In this document: positions 36,203 to 45,704 of the stretch, piece by piece
Numbering within the stretch: the first letter of the stretch is position 1
Layout of the letters: each line of letters begins with the position of its first letter
From: Hyphomicrobiaceae bacterium
GTDB taxonomy: Bacteria > Pseudomonadota > Alphaproteobacteria > Rhizobiales > Ancalomicrobiaceae
Assembly: GCA_016793065.1 (NCBI GenBank)
Contig: JAEULV010000102.1
Location: 1 to 64,000 of the forward strand
Direction of reading: 5' to 3'
Length of the DNA: 64,000 nucleotides
Program-made: the position numbers and the translations under genes
Notes under the pieces: model-generated
Databases searched by the model: none
Seen by the model: only the letters and a program-made list of their open reading frames with translations
What the model was told of the DNA's origin: nothing

Positions 36203-37501
36203 TCACCGGTCGATGCGCGGCCGCGTCAGGCTGGTGCCGATCTGGGCGAAGGTCGAGACCATGGCGTTGGCCGACGTCAGCATGAAGAACTTGTCGGTGC
36301 CGCTGGCGCAATTGCGCAGCATGTTCGAGGTTGGGTCGCCGTCGGTATTCACCTGCACCGTATAGAGCGTGATCCCGGCCGCCTTGATATTGGCGCACAT
36401 CGTTGCCTGGCGGCCATCGATGGTCGACTGGCTCGAGGTCCAGCGGTTCTGGGTGTTCATGCCGTCGGTCAGCAGGATGATCACCTTCTGATAGGTGTAG
36501 TCGGGGTCTTCCGCCGGGATCGCGAACGGCGAGGCCGTCAGCGATTGCCACGCCCACGCCAGCCCGATCGCCTGGTTGGTGTTGCCGGTCGGGTTCATCG
36601 CGTCGACCTTGGCGTTCAGCGACGCCCAGTCGTGGCTCAAGCCCATCATCGCTTCCGGGCAGGACGAATATTGCTGCGCCGGAAACAGCGTCTGCGGCGT
36701 CGCCAGCGTCGGCGCGGTATTGGTGACGTCGTAGTTCTGGTCACGGTCCATGATGCAGCCGTTCCAGGTATTGTGGTTCTTCGGCGTCCATGTGCCCGTG
36801 CAGCTCTGCTCGCTCGATCCCCAGCCGCCGCTGCAGGTGCCGTTCCTGCTGTCCCAGGCATCGCTGTTGCCGGGCGTGTTCGTCCAGCGGATCCAGTTCG
36901 ACGTGTAGGGTCCGAGATCGATGGCATTGACGTTGCGGCTGAACGGAATGATCGACACATAGACGTCGCCGTCGGCCTTCGCCGCGTCTTTCAGCTGCGT
37001 CAGCAACGACTTCGTCGCCGTCTTCAGCGCCGTCATCTTGCCGTCGGACGACATCGAGCCGGTATTGTCGAGCGCCAGCGCCACCCGCAGCCGCGACTGC
37101 CCCCACTTGACCGTGGTCGTCACGCCGACATTCATGCCGGTGACGCTGATCAGGTTGAGGAACGTCGTCGGCAGCGTGCCCGTGACGTCCATCTTCAGCT
37201 GCGATCCGTCGGTGTTGCTGTAGGCGGTGGTGACGAGCGTGCCGCTGACGTCCTTGTCGCGATAGATCGCCTTGAAGATCGAATCGGCCTTGGTGTTGAG
37301 ATCGGAGGCCGACAGCGTCGTGGCGTATTTGGTCAGCGCCAGCGCCGTCGCATCCGCGGCATTCTGCATCGCCGAGCGCGACTTCAGCGCCCGTCCATAG
37401 TCCATCCCCACCCCGATCGCGATGGCGATCGGCAGCAGCGACAGGGAGAACGTCAGGGCAATCGAGCCCCGCTTGTCCCGTATGAAGCGTTTCAGCAGCA
37501 T
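36203..37501 (-). CDS. TadG-like pilus-assembly protein with von Willebrand factor A domain
   Basis: 432 residues. The N-terminus FIRDKRGSIALTFSLSLLPI plus AMQNAADATALALTKYA is the Tad/Flp pseudopilin-like membrane anchor of TadG proteins. From about residue 140 a VWA fold begins with the metal-site loop ALDNTGSMSSDGKM and continues to VIILLTDGMNTQ. An internal Asn/Trp/Gly-rich, four-Cys stretch interrupts the VWA domain. No other tad gene is nearby, so it is an orphan; Tad systems often have distant TadG-like paralogues. AT-rich DNA precedes it. Confidence 0.82.
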   Translation of the reverse strand: MLLKRFIRDKRGSIALTFSLSLLPIAIAIGVGMDYGRALKSRSAMQNAADATALALTKYATTLSASDLNTKADSIFKAIYRDKDVSGTLVTTAYSNTDGSQLKMDVTGTLPTTFLNLISVTGMNVGVTTTVKWGQSRLRVALALDNTGSMSSDGKMTALKTATKSLLTQLKDAAKADGDVYVSIIPFSRNVNAIDLGPYTSNWIRWTNTPGNSDAWDSRNGTCSGGWGSSEQSCTGTWTPKNHNTWNGCIMDRDQNYDVTNTAPTLATPQTLFPAQQYSSCPEAMMGLSHDWASLNAKVDAMNPTGNTNQAIGLAWAWQSLTASPFAIPAEDPDYTYQKVIILLTDGMNTQNRWTSSQSTIDGRQATMCANIKAAGITLYTVQVNTDGDPTSNMLRNCASGTDKFFMLTSANAMVSTFAQIGTSLTRPRIDR

Positions 37502-37982
37502 GACTGGCGACAGGGTTATGGAAGTTCGAGCGAGTATCGCGCCTGTCGCGTTGAGGAGAGCTTTTGCAAAATGCTAAAATTGAAAACAGATACGCGAAAT
37601 CTTTTGGCCTCTATCGAATATTGACAGATATCGGCATGAGAACAAATTTTAAATCGAAGCTTAAATATTTTTAGATTTGGAATATTGGAAAATTTGCCGG
37701 ATGATCCTGATTCAATTCAATCAAGGAGTCAACCGAGCAGGCATTCGCCGATTTCGCCTGACGACCGCTCATATGGCGAGATGGTCCTTGCCGGGCCGCC
37801 AAGGCCCGCGCCGCATCCGAATACCAAAGTCATTGCCGATCGATGCTAATCCTGATGTGCAATGGGTACCCGCCTGGGCTGCGTCATCGTTCCTCCCCGA
37901 CCTCGCCTGTTTGCCGCGCCGCGAGAATGGACCGGCTGCTCGGCGGACGGGATTGGCAGCACGAATGGCAGGCTGTTCGATC
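37502..37982. other. AT-rich intergenic region beside the caspase locus
   Basis: About 480 bases. The part 37555-37700 is strongly AT-rich (for example around AAATATTTTTAGATTTGGAA), unlike nearly all of the window. It contains the promoter side of the TadG-like gene and the 3' end of the caspase operon. No frame with a ribosome-binding site is evident. It is a candidate site for a silencing protein such as MucR. Confidence 0.45.
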
Positions 37983-39731
37983 TCAGCGCGCGATCCCCAT
38001 GGGCGCCGAATAGAGATCCAGCAGTCCAATGCGCCCTTCTGGCGGAAGATGCAGTGCAATGAGGTCGACGGCCGCCGCCGGCGCGCGGGTTCCATCAATG
38101 CCTTCGAGCGCTGTTGCCAGCGCCTTCAGGCTGGCCGGAGCAACGATGATGACGACGGTGCTGAGGCCGAAGGGCGCGTCGACCTCGAACTCCGGAAACA
38201 CATGCTCGGCGCTCAGTTTCTCGCTGTTGGCTTCGGCGGGATCTGGTGCCAGCAGGCGGACCTCGCCGAACGGGCCGATTTCGAGCAGGAGATAACGCCA
38301 GATGTTGCGCGTTCGGTCGCCCCAATTCCGCGCGTCGAACGAGACCAGCTCCGCCTGCCGCAAAACCCGCTGTCCGCCGGTCAGTCGCAACGGCCAGGGG
38401 CGGGAAGCCGCGATGTCGGCCAAGCGTGCGGCCGCTTTCTGCCGGCGCGCCACATCGGGGATATCCGACTCACCAACCCGTTGCGCGAGGAGATCGCCCT
38501 GACCGTTGAACAGCATCGACCGTTGTGGCGACCACAGCAGGTCCGCGCTGGTCGAAGCAGGCGCGAGCGTCAGGCGTAGACCTGGGTCGGCCTTGAGACG
38601 CGGTGGCGGGGCGTTCGCCTCCGACGGCACGATGGCGATTTCCATCGTATCGGTGCTATCGGAAATCGCGCTGGCGCCTCGGCCTTGCATCACGCGGCGG
38701 GCAAGATCGGCCTGCGGCGCCACGACTTGCGCCTGCGTCTTGAACCCCGGCAAATCGCGGGCAAGGTCGATTGCGATGAAGTCCGGGTCGGCGCCGGAGA
38801 TCTGCTCGGATGGCTCGAGCGCCGGCGTCTGGAGACTTTGCGTCAGCGCCGCCACGCGCCCGCGCAGGTAATGAAAGAGCTCCGATCGGCGGATTTGGCC
38901 GTCACGGTCCGCATCGGCATGTCCGGCGACGGCCTCGGCGAAAGCCCAGGACAACGCACCATGCACTTCGCCCGTTCGTCCTCCCAGCCGTATTTCATGA
39001 ACGACTTTGTCGGCCTCGACCGCGGCCAGCAGACTGAAATGCGGCAGTTCGCGAAAGTGCGCCAACCGCTTGGCCGGGTCCGTTTGCCGAAACGGCGACG
39101 TGTGCGGTTGCGCATCCGGACGGGCGTCGCGCCAAAGCCGCCCAGGCAAGCGGGTGACGTCCGGCACGGCGGGTTCGCGGGACAATCCGCCGCCGTGGCA
39201 GGTATCGGCGACGAAGATGCTGCGCGCGCCTTTCCGTTCGATCTTCCGGATCCAGTCCTGCATTTCCCGTCCGGTGAATTGCTCTCCGGATCGACGTTGA
39301 TCCTCCAGGCTCGCCTGCCGGCCGGTTGGTACGACGAGATAGTCATAGAGCAGAAATATCTCCCGAAGTTCGCCTTCGCTGACATCGGCCGGATGCGAGG
39401 CACCCCAAGGCTCGCTCCGCCCGTGACCGGCGAAACTGACGATGACCAGATCTCCGGCATTTGATCGGGCGGCAAGTCGCTCCAGGCCGTCAACCAGCCG
39501 GTCCCGGTTGGCATCGGCCTCAAGCAGCAGCGTCAGGTCACGAACGCCGGCCTCGCGGAGGACCTTGGCGATCAGTTCGGCGTCGTTGACCGCCCCCTTC
39601 AGCTTGGTCTGGCGATACTCATTGATGCCGACCACCAGGGCGCGCGTTTCTGCCCCGGCGGCTCCCATCTGAATCAGACAGATCACGATCGCGCCGAGCC
39701 ATCGGACTACCGGCAGCAGGTCCCTGCTCAT
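37983..39731 (-). CDS. Secreted caspase-fold protease with EF-hand loop (caspase A)
   Basis: 582 residues. A signal peptide (to about AGAAGA, residue 27) is followed by a peptidase C14 fold: ALVVGINEYR, VIVSFAGHGRSEP with catalytic His103, and SIFVADTCHGGGL with catalytic Cys178, the DxCHGGG form of metacaspases. A perfect 12-residue EF-hand loop, D-A-D-R-D-G-Q-I-R-R-S-E at 273-284, suggests calcium control as in metacaspases. The C-terminal 280 residues form an uncharacterised beta-rich region. Last gene of the three-gene minus-strand operon; its ATG overlaps the preceding stop. Expected location is the periplasm. Substrate unknown. Confidence 0.85.
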   Translation of the reverse strand: MSRDLLPVVRWLGAIVICLIQMGAAGAETRALVVGINEYRQTKLKGAVNDAELIAKVLREAGVRDLTLLLEADANRDRLVDGLERLAARSNAGDLVIVSFAGHGRSEPWGASHPADVSEGELREIFLLYDYLVVPTGRQASLEDQRRSGEQFTGREMQDWIRKIERKGARSIFVADTCHGGGLSREPAVPDVTRLPGRLWRDARPDAQPHTSPFRQTDPAKRLAHFRELPHFSLLAAVEADKVVHEIRLGGRTGEVHGALSWAFAEAVAGHADADRDGQIRRSELFHYLRGRVAALTQSLQTPALEPSEQISGADPDFIAIDLARDLPGFKTQAQVVAPQADLARRVMQGRGASAISDSTDTMEIAIVPSEANAPPPRLKADPGLRLTLAPASTSADLLWSPQRSMLFNGQGDLLAQRVGESDIPDVARRQKAAARLADIAASRPWPLRLTGGQRVLRQAELVSFDARNWGDRTRNIWRYLLLEIGPFGEVRLLAPDPAEANSEKLSAEHVFPEFEVDAPFGLSTVVIIVAPASLKALATALEGIDGTRAPAAAVDLIALHLPPEGRIGLLDLYSAPMGIAR

Positions 39732-40654
39732 GGGCTCGTCTCAATGAAACGGTCGATCAGGGCATCGGCCTCTCGTGCCCCTTCGACCCGGGCCTTGGCC
39801 AGCAACGTGAGGGCAAACAATCGCCAGCGAGCATCCGGATTTCGCATCAGCCACGCCGCGTAGGCCGCCCGGGGCAATCCGATAAGCTCGTCGACCGACA
39901 GATCCTCGAGCGGTGTCGGCAACGCTGCGGGGCTGACGAAGTCGATCGGCCGCTCGATCCGCCGCCCGGTGGCATCGGTCACGGTGAGAACGCCCTGGCG
40001 GTTGGGCCGAGGTATTGGCGGCAGGCGCAGGCGCGCCGCCGATGCGCGTTGCCGCGCCTCGATCGCAAGGCCGAGTTCGGGAATTTTCAGCGTGTACTGG
40101 TAATCGCTGGTGCCGTTGCGAACCGGGACATAGAGCATGTCGAGCCCGGCCGGAATGGCCTGCACCGCCGGCGTCGCAAGGCTTTGCGGCCACTCGAGCA
40201 TGCCACCGTCCTCGCCGCGCGAGCTTGTGACCACCGTTGCCGATTGCGAGGAACCGTCCGCATAGAAGTTGAACAGATCCGAGATCAGGGCAAGCAAGCC
40301 GGGAATTGCCTTGAGAGGCCTGCCCTCGCCACTGGCGACGAAACGGCATCCCGAGTGGTCCGACAGGTCAACCCGACCGGTCACGGTATCGATACGCACG
40401 CCGGCTTGGCAATGGTCGATCATCTCCAGGCGGTCGCCCTCCGCGAGGCCGGTGCCGACTTGCACCTTGTCGAAAAACTTGCCGTCGGGCTTCGTGACGC
40501 GAAGCTTCACATCAATCGGCAGGTTGATCTCGGCAATGCGGGCGACGTGCCTGACAAGGCCTGCCGAGGCGGCATTCTTGGCGTCACCGGCTGTTGCCGG
40601 GACGACCTGGCTGATCAGCATCCCCCCAATGAGCCAACCCGCCAGACGTTTCAT
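39728..40654 (-). CDS. Secreted protein of unknown function in the caspase/CHASE2 operon
   Basis: 308 residues with a signal peptide (MKRLAGWLIGGMLISQVVPATAG). The next part looks like beta-sandwich sequence (EINLPIDVKLRVTKPDGKFF, VQVGTGLAEGDRLEM, GVRIDTVTGRVDLSDHSGC); the C-terminal 80 residues are helical with an LPRAAYAAWLMRNPDARWRL stretch. I recognise no family. Its ends overlap both neighbours by 4 bases, so the CHASE2 gene, this gene and caspase A are translated as a tight unit. Confidence 0.75.
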   Translation of the reverse strand: MKRLAGWLIGGMLISQVVPATAGDAKNAASAGLVRHVARIAEINLPIDVKLRVTKPDGKFFDKVQVGTGLAEGDRLEMIDHCQAGVRIDTVTGRVDLSDHSGCRFVASGEGRPLKAIPGLLALISDLFNFYADGSSQSATVVTSSRGEDGGMLEWPQSLATPAVQAIPAGLDMLYVPVRNGTSDYQYTLKIPELGLAIEARQRASAARLRLPPIPRPNRQGVLTVTDATGRRIERPIDFVSPAALPTPLEDLSVDELIGLPRAAYAAWLMRNPDARWRLFALTLLAKARVEGAREADALIDRFIETSP

Positions 40655-42330
40655 GGCCGTGCTCCGATTCGGGCGGCCAGTCCGACCGCCGCCTGTTTCA
40701 CGCCGGCGAGAAAGGCGAGCGCCAGCGCGGTCAGTGCATGCAGCGCGTTGGCCATCAGCTCGAAGCCGACGCTGGCAAGCGGCGTTGCCAGGTCGAGTCC
40801 CACCACTTCCGGGTTGACGACGATCGCGCCGGCAAATCCCGCGGCGACGCCTATCAGGATCGCGGCTCCGGTCAGCGGCCAGATCACCAGCGAGATCAGG
40901 GCAACGACGATCCTGGAACCGAGCGATTCCGAGTTGGAGAACGGCCGCGTGGCCAGCCTGAGCAAGATGAATCCGCCGGTGAAAACAAGCGCGGCAAAAA
41001 CAATGATCACGAGCTTTTTGCCAAGGACGGTAGCGGCCGAGGACTTGGAATGGGAGGCAATGTCGCCGAACTCGAGTTCGCTGCGGATCGTGTTCAGCAC
41101 AACCATCGCACCGCTCATGGTGCCGATCGGCGTGACATGATGATCGTTGATGTCCTGGCTGCGGCCGATCACAACGATGCTCCCCTTGAGGGCGTCGTCG
41201 GAAATGGCCAATTGATCAGCGATTGCGCCCGGAGCGAGTGGGTTGGCCGGGGTGCCGGATAGCAACTGCGACAGCCGGACATGAAAGTAGCGGCTATTCT
41301 GCCTGACGAGTCCGGATACTGTGGGCTCGGCGATGGAAAAGACGATAGGCTTGGCGGTGGCATGGGCATCGTCCGCGGGTGTCGGCAAGCCATGGCCGTC
41401 CGGTCCCACTGTTGTCGGACCGGACTTCGAGGCCGAGGCTCCCCGTGCCGTCGCCACGGCAAGCGTCGCCAGCGAGTTCAATGCCGTGTCGTTGGATGGC
41501 GTCCCTGCCTTAGGTCGAGGGATGAGGGCCATCGATGACGGGATCGAGCCGCCACGCACCACGCCGTCGCGGTCCTGGGTTGCGGTCGGAACTCCGTACT
41601 GGAACAGCCTGGCGGCTCCCTCGACCGGATCCGTCGGTTCGAGCGCCGGGGGCCGCGGCCCTCCGGCGCATTTGATCTCGGGATGGAGCGGTTCACGCAC
41701 CAGATCGGGACGGGCAAACCACTTCCCCGTCATGTCGAGCATGTATGGTCGAATGACCTTCGGTTGTGATCCGGACAGCTTGGCGAACTCGTGTGACAGG
41801 GCCTGCCGGTAGAAGCCATCCTCTGGGGTACAGCCAGAACTGCTGAATTGCAGCTCATCGTCGCGCGGCGCCACGTCGAGGACGACGGCGGTTGCCCCCG
41901 CCTCGACCGCCTTTGCCGCAACCGCGACCTGCAGCAACAGGCTGGTGTCGTCATCGGAACCACAGGGAATCCATGTGACCTGCGATGCGGAAAAATTCTG
42001 CGACGGCGTGGCGTCGAACCGCTGCTGCAATCGTTCGCAGCCTTTGTTGTCTAGTTCTAGATAAACATATTGAGGCGATGCAATATCAGACCGGATCAGC
42101 CCAAAGCGATCGGCGGAAGCAAAGACCCGCATTCCGGCATCTTGTCCGAGGCGTTCGATATGCTTCAGCGGGATGTTGACAACAGGGACGGCCTTCATCA
42201 GCAGGAGCAGCACGAAAAGCACCAGCCCGGCAACCGTCATCTCGGTGAAGACATGAAGGGCGCTCCGCCACAGGTCCTCGTGACCGGCATGGCCCCGCTT
42301 GCCGCCCTGTCCGTGCCCTGTCCCCCGCAC
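40651..42330 (-). CDS. CHASE2-domain membrane sensor without output domain
   Basis: 559 residues: a cytoplasmic basic N-terminus, TM1 (about 30-48), a large periplasmic CHASE2 domain (50-415), then a C-terminal membrane part with three to four segments (about 435-545). CHASE2 signatures are YVYLELDNKGC near the start and KGSIVVIGRSQDINDHHVTPIGTM-type sequence before the membrane (the D..TP.G motif). CHASE2 normally feeds a cytoplasmic kinase, cyclase or CHAT module; none is present. GTG start at 42328-42330 with AGGAGG 9 bases upstream. First gene of the minus-strand operon. Confidence 0.85.
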   Translation of the reverse strand: MRGTGHGQGGKRGHAGHEDLWRSALHVFTEMTVAGLVLFVLLLLMKAVPVVNIPLKHIERLGQDAGMRVFASADRFGLIRSDIASPQYVYLELDNKGCERLQQRFDATPSQNFSASQVTWIPCGSDDDTSLLLQVAVAAKAVEAGATAVVLDVAPRDDELQFSSSGCTPEDGFYRQALSHEFAKLSGSQPKVIRPYMLDMTGKWFARPDLVREPLHPEIKCAGGPRPPALEPTDPVEGAARLFQYGVPTATQDRDGVVRGGSIPSSMALIPRPKAGTPSNDTALNSLATLAVATARGASASKSGPTTVGPDGHGLPTPADDAHATAKPIVFSIAEPTVSGLVRQNSRYFHVRLSQLLSGTPANPLAPGAIADQLAISDDALKGSIVVIGRSQDINDHHVTPIGTMSGAMVVLNTIRSELEFGDIASHSKSSAATVLGKKLVIIVFAALVFTGGFILLRLATRPFSNSESLGSRIVVALISLVIWPLTGAAILIGVAAGFAGAIVVNPEVVGLDLATPLASVGFELMANALHALTALALAFLAGVKQAAVGLAARIGARP

Positions 42331-42633
42331 CGCCGATGCCCTCCTGGAGAGTTCCAGACCTTATGTAACTCTACCAGCAGGCCACCGGCATGCAACCGGA
42401 TGCGGTGCTGCTCTTCGCCTCTTTCGCGCGCTTGGAAGTATGTTGTGGCCGTGCGGCAACGTAGCTCAAAGATGCGGCTTTACCAGCCGGCAGGGCTTTG
42501 TTAACTTGCAATTGCCGGATAAACAACCACTCCGCTGCAAGAGGGTGGGTTCGAGGTTTTCTCGATTATAATACAGTAGCTTGACATCCTGGCCGTTGCC
42601 TTCAGGCGCCCCCGAGCCCAGAGAGATCTTGCC
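42331..42633. other. Divergent promoter region of the caspase locus
   Basis: About 300 bases between the two divergent caspase-cluster operons. On the plus strand a perfect TATAAT (42567-42572) follows a small hairpin TCGAG-GTTTT-CTCGA, but no good -35 lies 16-18 bases upstream, and an isolated TTGACA lies at 42581-42586. A shared regulator may act here. No gene is seen. Confidence 0.4.
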
Positions 42634-45564
42634 ATGGCTTTTCGGACCGGACATATGAAACGACCTGCAATCCTGCGGTTGATCGCCTTGCTCATCGGCA
42701 TCGCGGTGGCGTCGCAGCTGCTGGCAGCCAGTCCGGCATGGGCACAGACGCGCCGGGCGTTCCTCGTCGGCGTGAATTCCTACAGCGATCGTGAGATCAA
42801 CAAGCTGACGCGCTCGGTCAATGACGCCAACGACATTGGCGAGGAACTCCAGGACGTGGGCTTCGACAAGAAGAACATCCGCATTCTGGCCAATCCGAAG
42901 AACCGGGCCGAGTTGACCAAGGCCTATGCCGAATTCCTGAAGACGGTGCAGCCAGGCGATGTGGTCCTGGTGTTCTTTTCCGGCCATGGCTACGGCTTGC
43001 AGGAAACCGGCGTTAACTACCTGCTGACCGGTGATGTCAAGGGGCTGCTCACCTATACCAAGTCGAAGCTGCCGCCGGCCGAGGCAAAGGTTGACGCCGT
43101 GGTGCGGGTCAAGGCGAAGGACTTCGAAACCCGCTTCGAGGCAGAGGAATTGCCCCGAGCCGGCGTCACCGAGACGGAGTTGCGAGAGCTTGCCGCGCAA
43201 CGTCAGCCCTCGACGCTGATCCTGATCCTCGATGCTTGCCGGGACGAGTGGACAACCGCCGGTGCCGAGGACACGACGGCGCAGCAGCGCAGCAAGTCCG
43301 TCAGCCTCCAGCCTGTCCGGGACGATCAGCTGGAACCGGGGCAATTCGTGTTCTACAGCGCCCGGCCCGGCCAGAAGTCGGTCGAGCGATTGTCGTTTAT
43401 CGACGTGCGGCGCAATTCCCTGTTCACCGCCCTGTTGCGCAATGCCTTGGCCCGCCCGGGGTTCGAGATCCGCAAGATGGCCGAGCATGTGTCGCGCCAG
43501 GTCGCGGCTGTGTCAGCCAAGGTCGATGTCGATCAGGTGCCCAAGGCGGTTCACAACCTGCGCCAGGACTTCTATTTCGTCGGATCTATAGGCGCGGAGC
43601 GAAATGTCCTGGACATTGATGTCTGCCGGTTTGCCGAGTTCGATCTTGACGAAGCCTTGGCTCATTCTTCAAGAACCCGCCTGCAAAATCACCTGTCGCG
43701 GTATGGCGCCTGCGAAACCGCGGCGCGAGCTCATGAGGCGATCGCCGGGTTGGGCGATGGGTCCGAGGACAGCGCGGACAGGGCCCAGGTGCTCGAGCGC
43801 CGGCTTCGTCAGTTTGTCGACAACCGGGGCATGGATGCTTGCGATCGCTATGCCGCCTCCGATCAGGATCCCGGCCGGCCGGCGATTTTCCCGGGCATCC
43901 CCTTCGATCGGATCGGCACGGAGACCCGCGATGTCGCCAGCGTGATCGAGGCCTGCAAGACCGCGGTGAAGGACTTCCCGCGCACGGTGCGCTTCGTCTA
44001 CAATCTCGCCCGCGCCTATGATGCCGCCTCCCGGCTGCCGGTTCCGGCGCCGGCAAAGGGGGCGACCGCCGCCGAGCAGCAGGCGCTCGACCAGGACCGG
44101 CAGATCAAGCTCGCCGATCGCAAGCGCTCGCGCGATCTGGCAGTTGATCGCTATCAGGAGGCGGTGCGGCTCGGCTATGTTCCGGCACTCAACAATCTCG
44201 CAGTCTTTTACGACAGCGGCCGCGGTGTGCCGCAGGATCGCCGCAAGGCCGTGACGCTCTGGCGGCAGGCGGCGCAGCAAGGCCTGCCGATCGCGATGTA
44301 CAACCTCGCCTGGAAGTATCGCGTCGGCGATGCCGCCGCCGACATTCAGGCCAATGCGGATCAGGCCTATGAGTGGTTTTCGCGCGCCGCCGATGCGAAT
44401 CAGGTCGGGGCGATGGTCATGGCGGCGAAGATCCTCTCCCAGGGCACGAATCGACTGAAGAAGAGCGGCAAGCGTGCGGAGGAACTGTATCTGCGCGCGG
44501 CCGAGCAAGGTTCGTTGCAGGCGATGGTGAGCCTTGCCGGTATCTATCTCACGGGACTTTATGTCGAGACGGACAACGGTGATGTCGACACGACATCCTC
44601 GGTGCAGCCGGATGAGCAAAGAGCGTTGATCTGGGCGTCCCGGGCGGCGGATCTTGGCTCGCCGGACGGGCAGCTTCTTATGGCCGTCATGCTGGAAGAA
44701 GGCGATGGCGTGCCGATTCCGCAGCCGGCGCTTGCCGAGCGCTACTGGCAGATCGCCGCCAACTCCGGCAACACCTACGCGCAATACAACTATATCAAGC
44801 GGATGCACGAAGGGCGCCTGCTGGTTCGGGAAAACGAACTGCGGGAGCAGAACCGCACGACCGAACTGCTGGAGCGGGCGATTGCCGACGGTTCAAGTAG
44901 CGCGGCCCTGCTGCTTGCCGAACTCTACCGCAATACCAACACGCTTGGTGTGGAGGTGGACAAGGCCAAGGCCATCGCGTTGGCTTTCAAGGCGATTGAA
45001 CTTGCCGCTCAGGAAAGCCCCGTCGCAAACAGAGTCGATCCGTTGACGGAAATCCGGGCGGCGCATCTGATCATCGCCATGGCCCGTAGTGGCGAAGCCA
45101 TTGACGCGAATGGCGGCGATGCGCTCAGTCGCGAGGAGATCGAGCGACTTGAGGCCTATTACGGCCGCTACAACCGCCAGCTTTCGGCGGTACGGGTCAA
45201 CAAACTCGAAATCCCGGATGTGTGCAACTTCAACGTCGAGGTGACGCGAACGACCGGACTGTGGGTGTGGGATTGGGAGCGGCGGATCTCGCCGACCGAA
45301 CTGCAGTTCCGCGCGGCGGAATTGAGGGAGGAGAGCTGCTATGCCAACTATTTCCGCACGGCCCAGCTCGAGAAACTGAAGAACAAGAAGGATCGCAACG
45401 CGTTTCTCGCGTCGCTGAATGTCCCGACCCGGCTGCAGTTGCGCGGGGCCTTCAACGATGTGTTCAAGCAGGCTCGCGACACCAAGACCGACTTCGCCGA
45501 CATGCTGGCCTCGCGAATCATGTCGGCAAAGAATGCAAGCAATAGCGCCAAGGCAACACGCTGA
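42634..45564 (+). CDS. Secreted caspase-fold protease with Sel1-like repeats (caspase B)
   Basis: 976 residues. A signal peptide (to about PAWAQ, residue 38) precedes a peptidase C14 domain: RAFLVGVNSYSDREINKLTR, VVLVFFSGHGYGL with His118 and LILILDACRDEW with Cys202. From about residue 500 there are Sel1/TPR-like helical repeats, for example AVRLGYVPALNNLAVFYDSG, AAQQGLPIAMYNLAWKYRVG and AAEQGSLQAMVSLAGIYLTG, typical of protein interaction. First gene of the plus-strand operon. ATG at 42634 with AGAGAG upstream; MKRP at 42655 is an alternative giving a shorter signal peptide. Periplasmic by prediction. Confidence 0.85.
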   Translation: MAFRTGHMKRPAILRLIALLIGIAVASQLLAASPAWAQTRRAFLVGVNSYSDREINKLTRSVNDANDIGEELQDVGFDKKNIRILANPKNRAELTKAYAEFLKTVQPGDVVLVFFSGHGYGLQETGVNYLLTGDVKGLLTYTKSKLPPAEAKVDAVVRVKAKDFETRFEAEELPRAGVTETELRELAAQRQPSTLILILDACRDEWTTAGAEDTTAQQRSKSVSLQPVRDDQLEPGQFVFYSARPGQKSVERLSFIDVRRNSLFTALLRNALARPGFEIRKMAEHVSRQVAAVSAKVDVDQVPKAVHNLRQDFYFVGSIGAERNVLDIDVCRFAEFDLDEALAHSSRTRLQNHLSRYGACETAARAHEAIAGLGDGSEDSADRAQVLERRLRQFVDNRGMDACDRYAASDQDPGRPAIFPGIPFDRIGTETRDVASVIEACKTAVKDFPRTVRFVYNLARAYDAASRLPVPAPAKGATAAEQQALDQDRQIKLADRKRSRDLAVDRYQEAVRLGYVPALNNLAVFYDSGRGVPQDRRKAVTLWRQAAQQGLPIAMYNLAWKYRVGDAAADIQANADQAYEWFSRAADANQVGAMVMAAKILSQGTNRLKKSGKRAEELYLRAAEQGSLQAMVSLAGIYLTGLYVETDNGDVDTTSSVQPDEQRALIWASRAADLGSPDGQLLMAVMLEEGDGVPIPQPALAERYWQIAANSGNTYAQYNYIKRMHEGRLLVRENELREQNRTTELLERAIADGSSSAALLLAELYRNTNTLGVEVDKAKAIALAFKAIELAAQESPVANRVDPLTEIRAAHLIIAMARSGEAIDANGGDALSREEIERLEAYYGRYNRQLSAVRVNKLEIPDVCNFNVEVTRTTGLWVWDWERRISPTELQFRAAELREESCYANYFRTAQLEKLKNKKDRNAFLASLNVPTRLQLRGAFNDVFKQARDTKTDFADMLASRIMSAKNASNSAKATR

Positions 45565-45704
45565 GGAATTCGCGATTCGGTCCTGTTTCGCGACGGAGTG
45601 CAACAATGGCCATCGCCGCAGGCGCCCGCTTGCCTTTGGTGGCCGGAAACAGGTTTCTCGCCGCGGCCTGCGTCATCGGGCACGGCTAGGAGGAGGGTAG
45701 CGTC

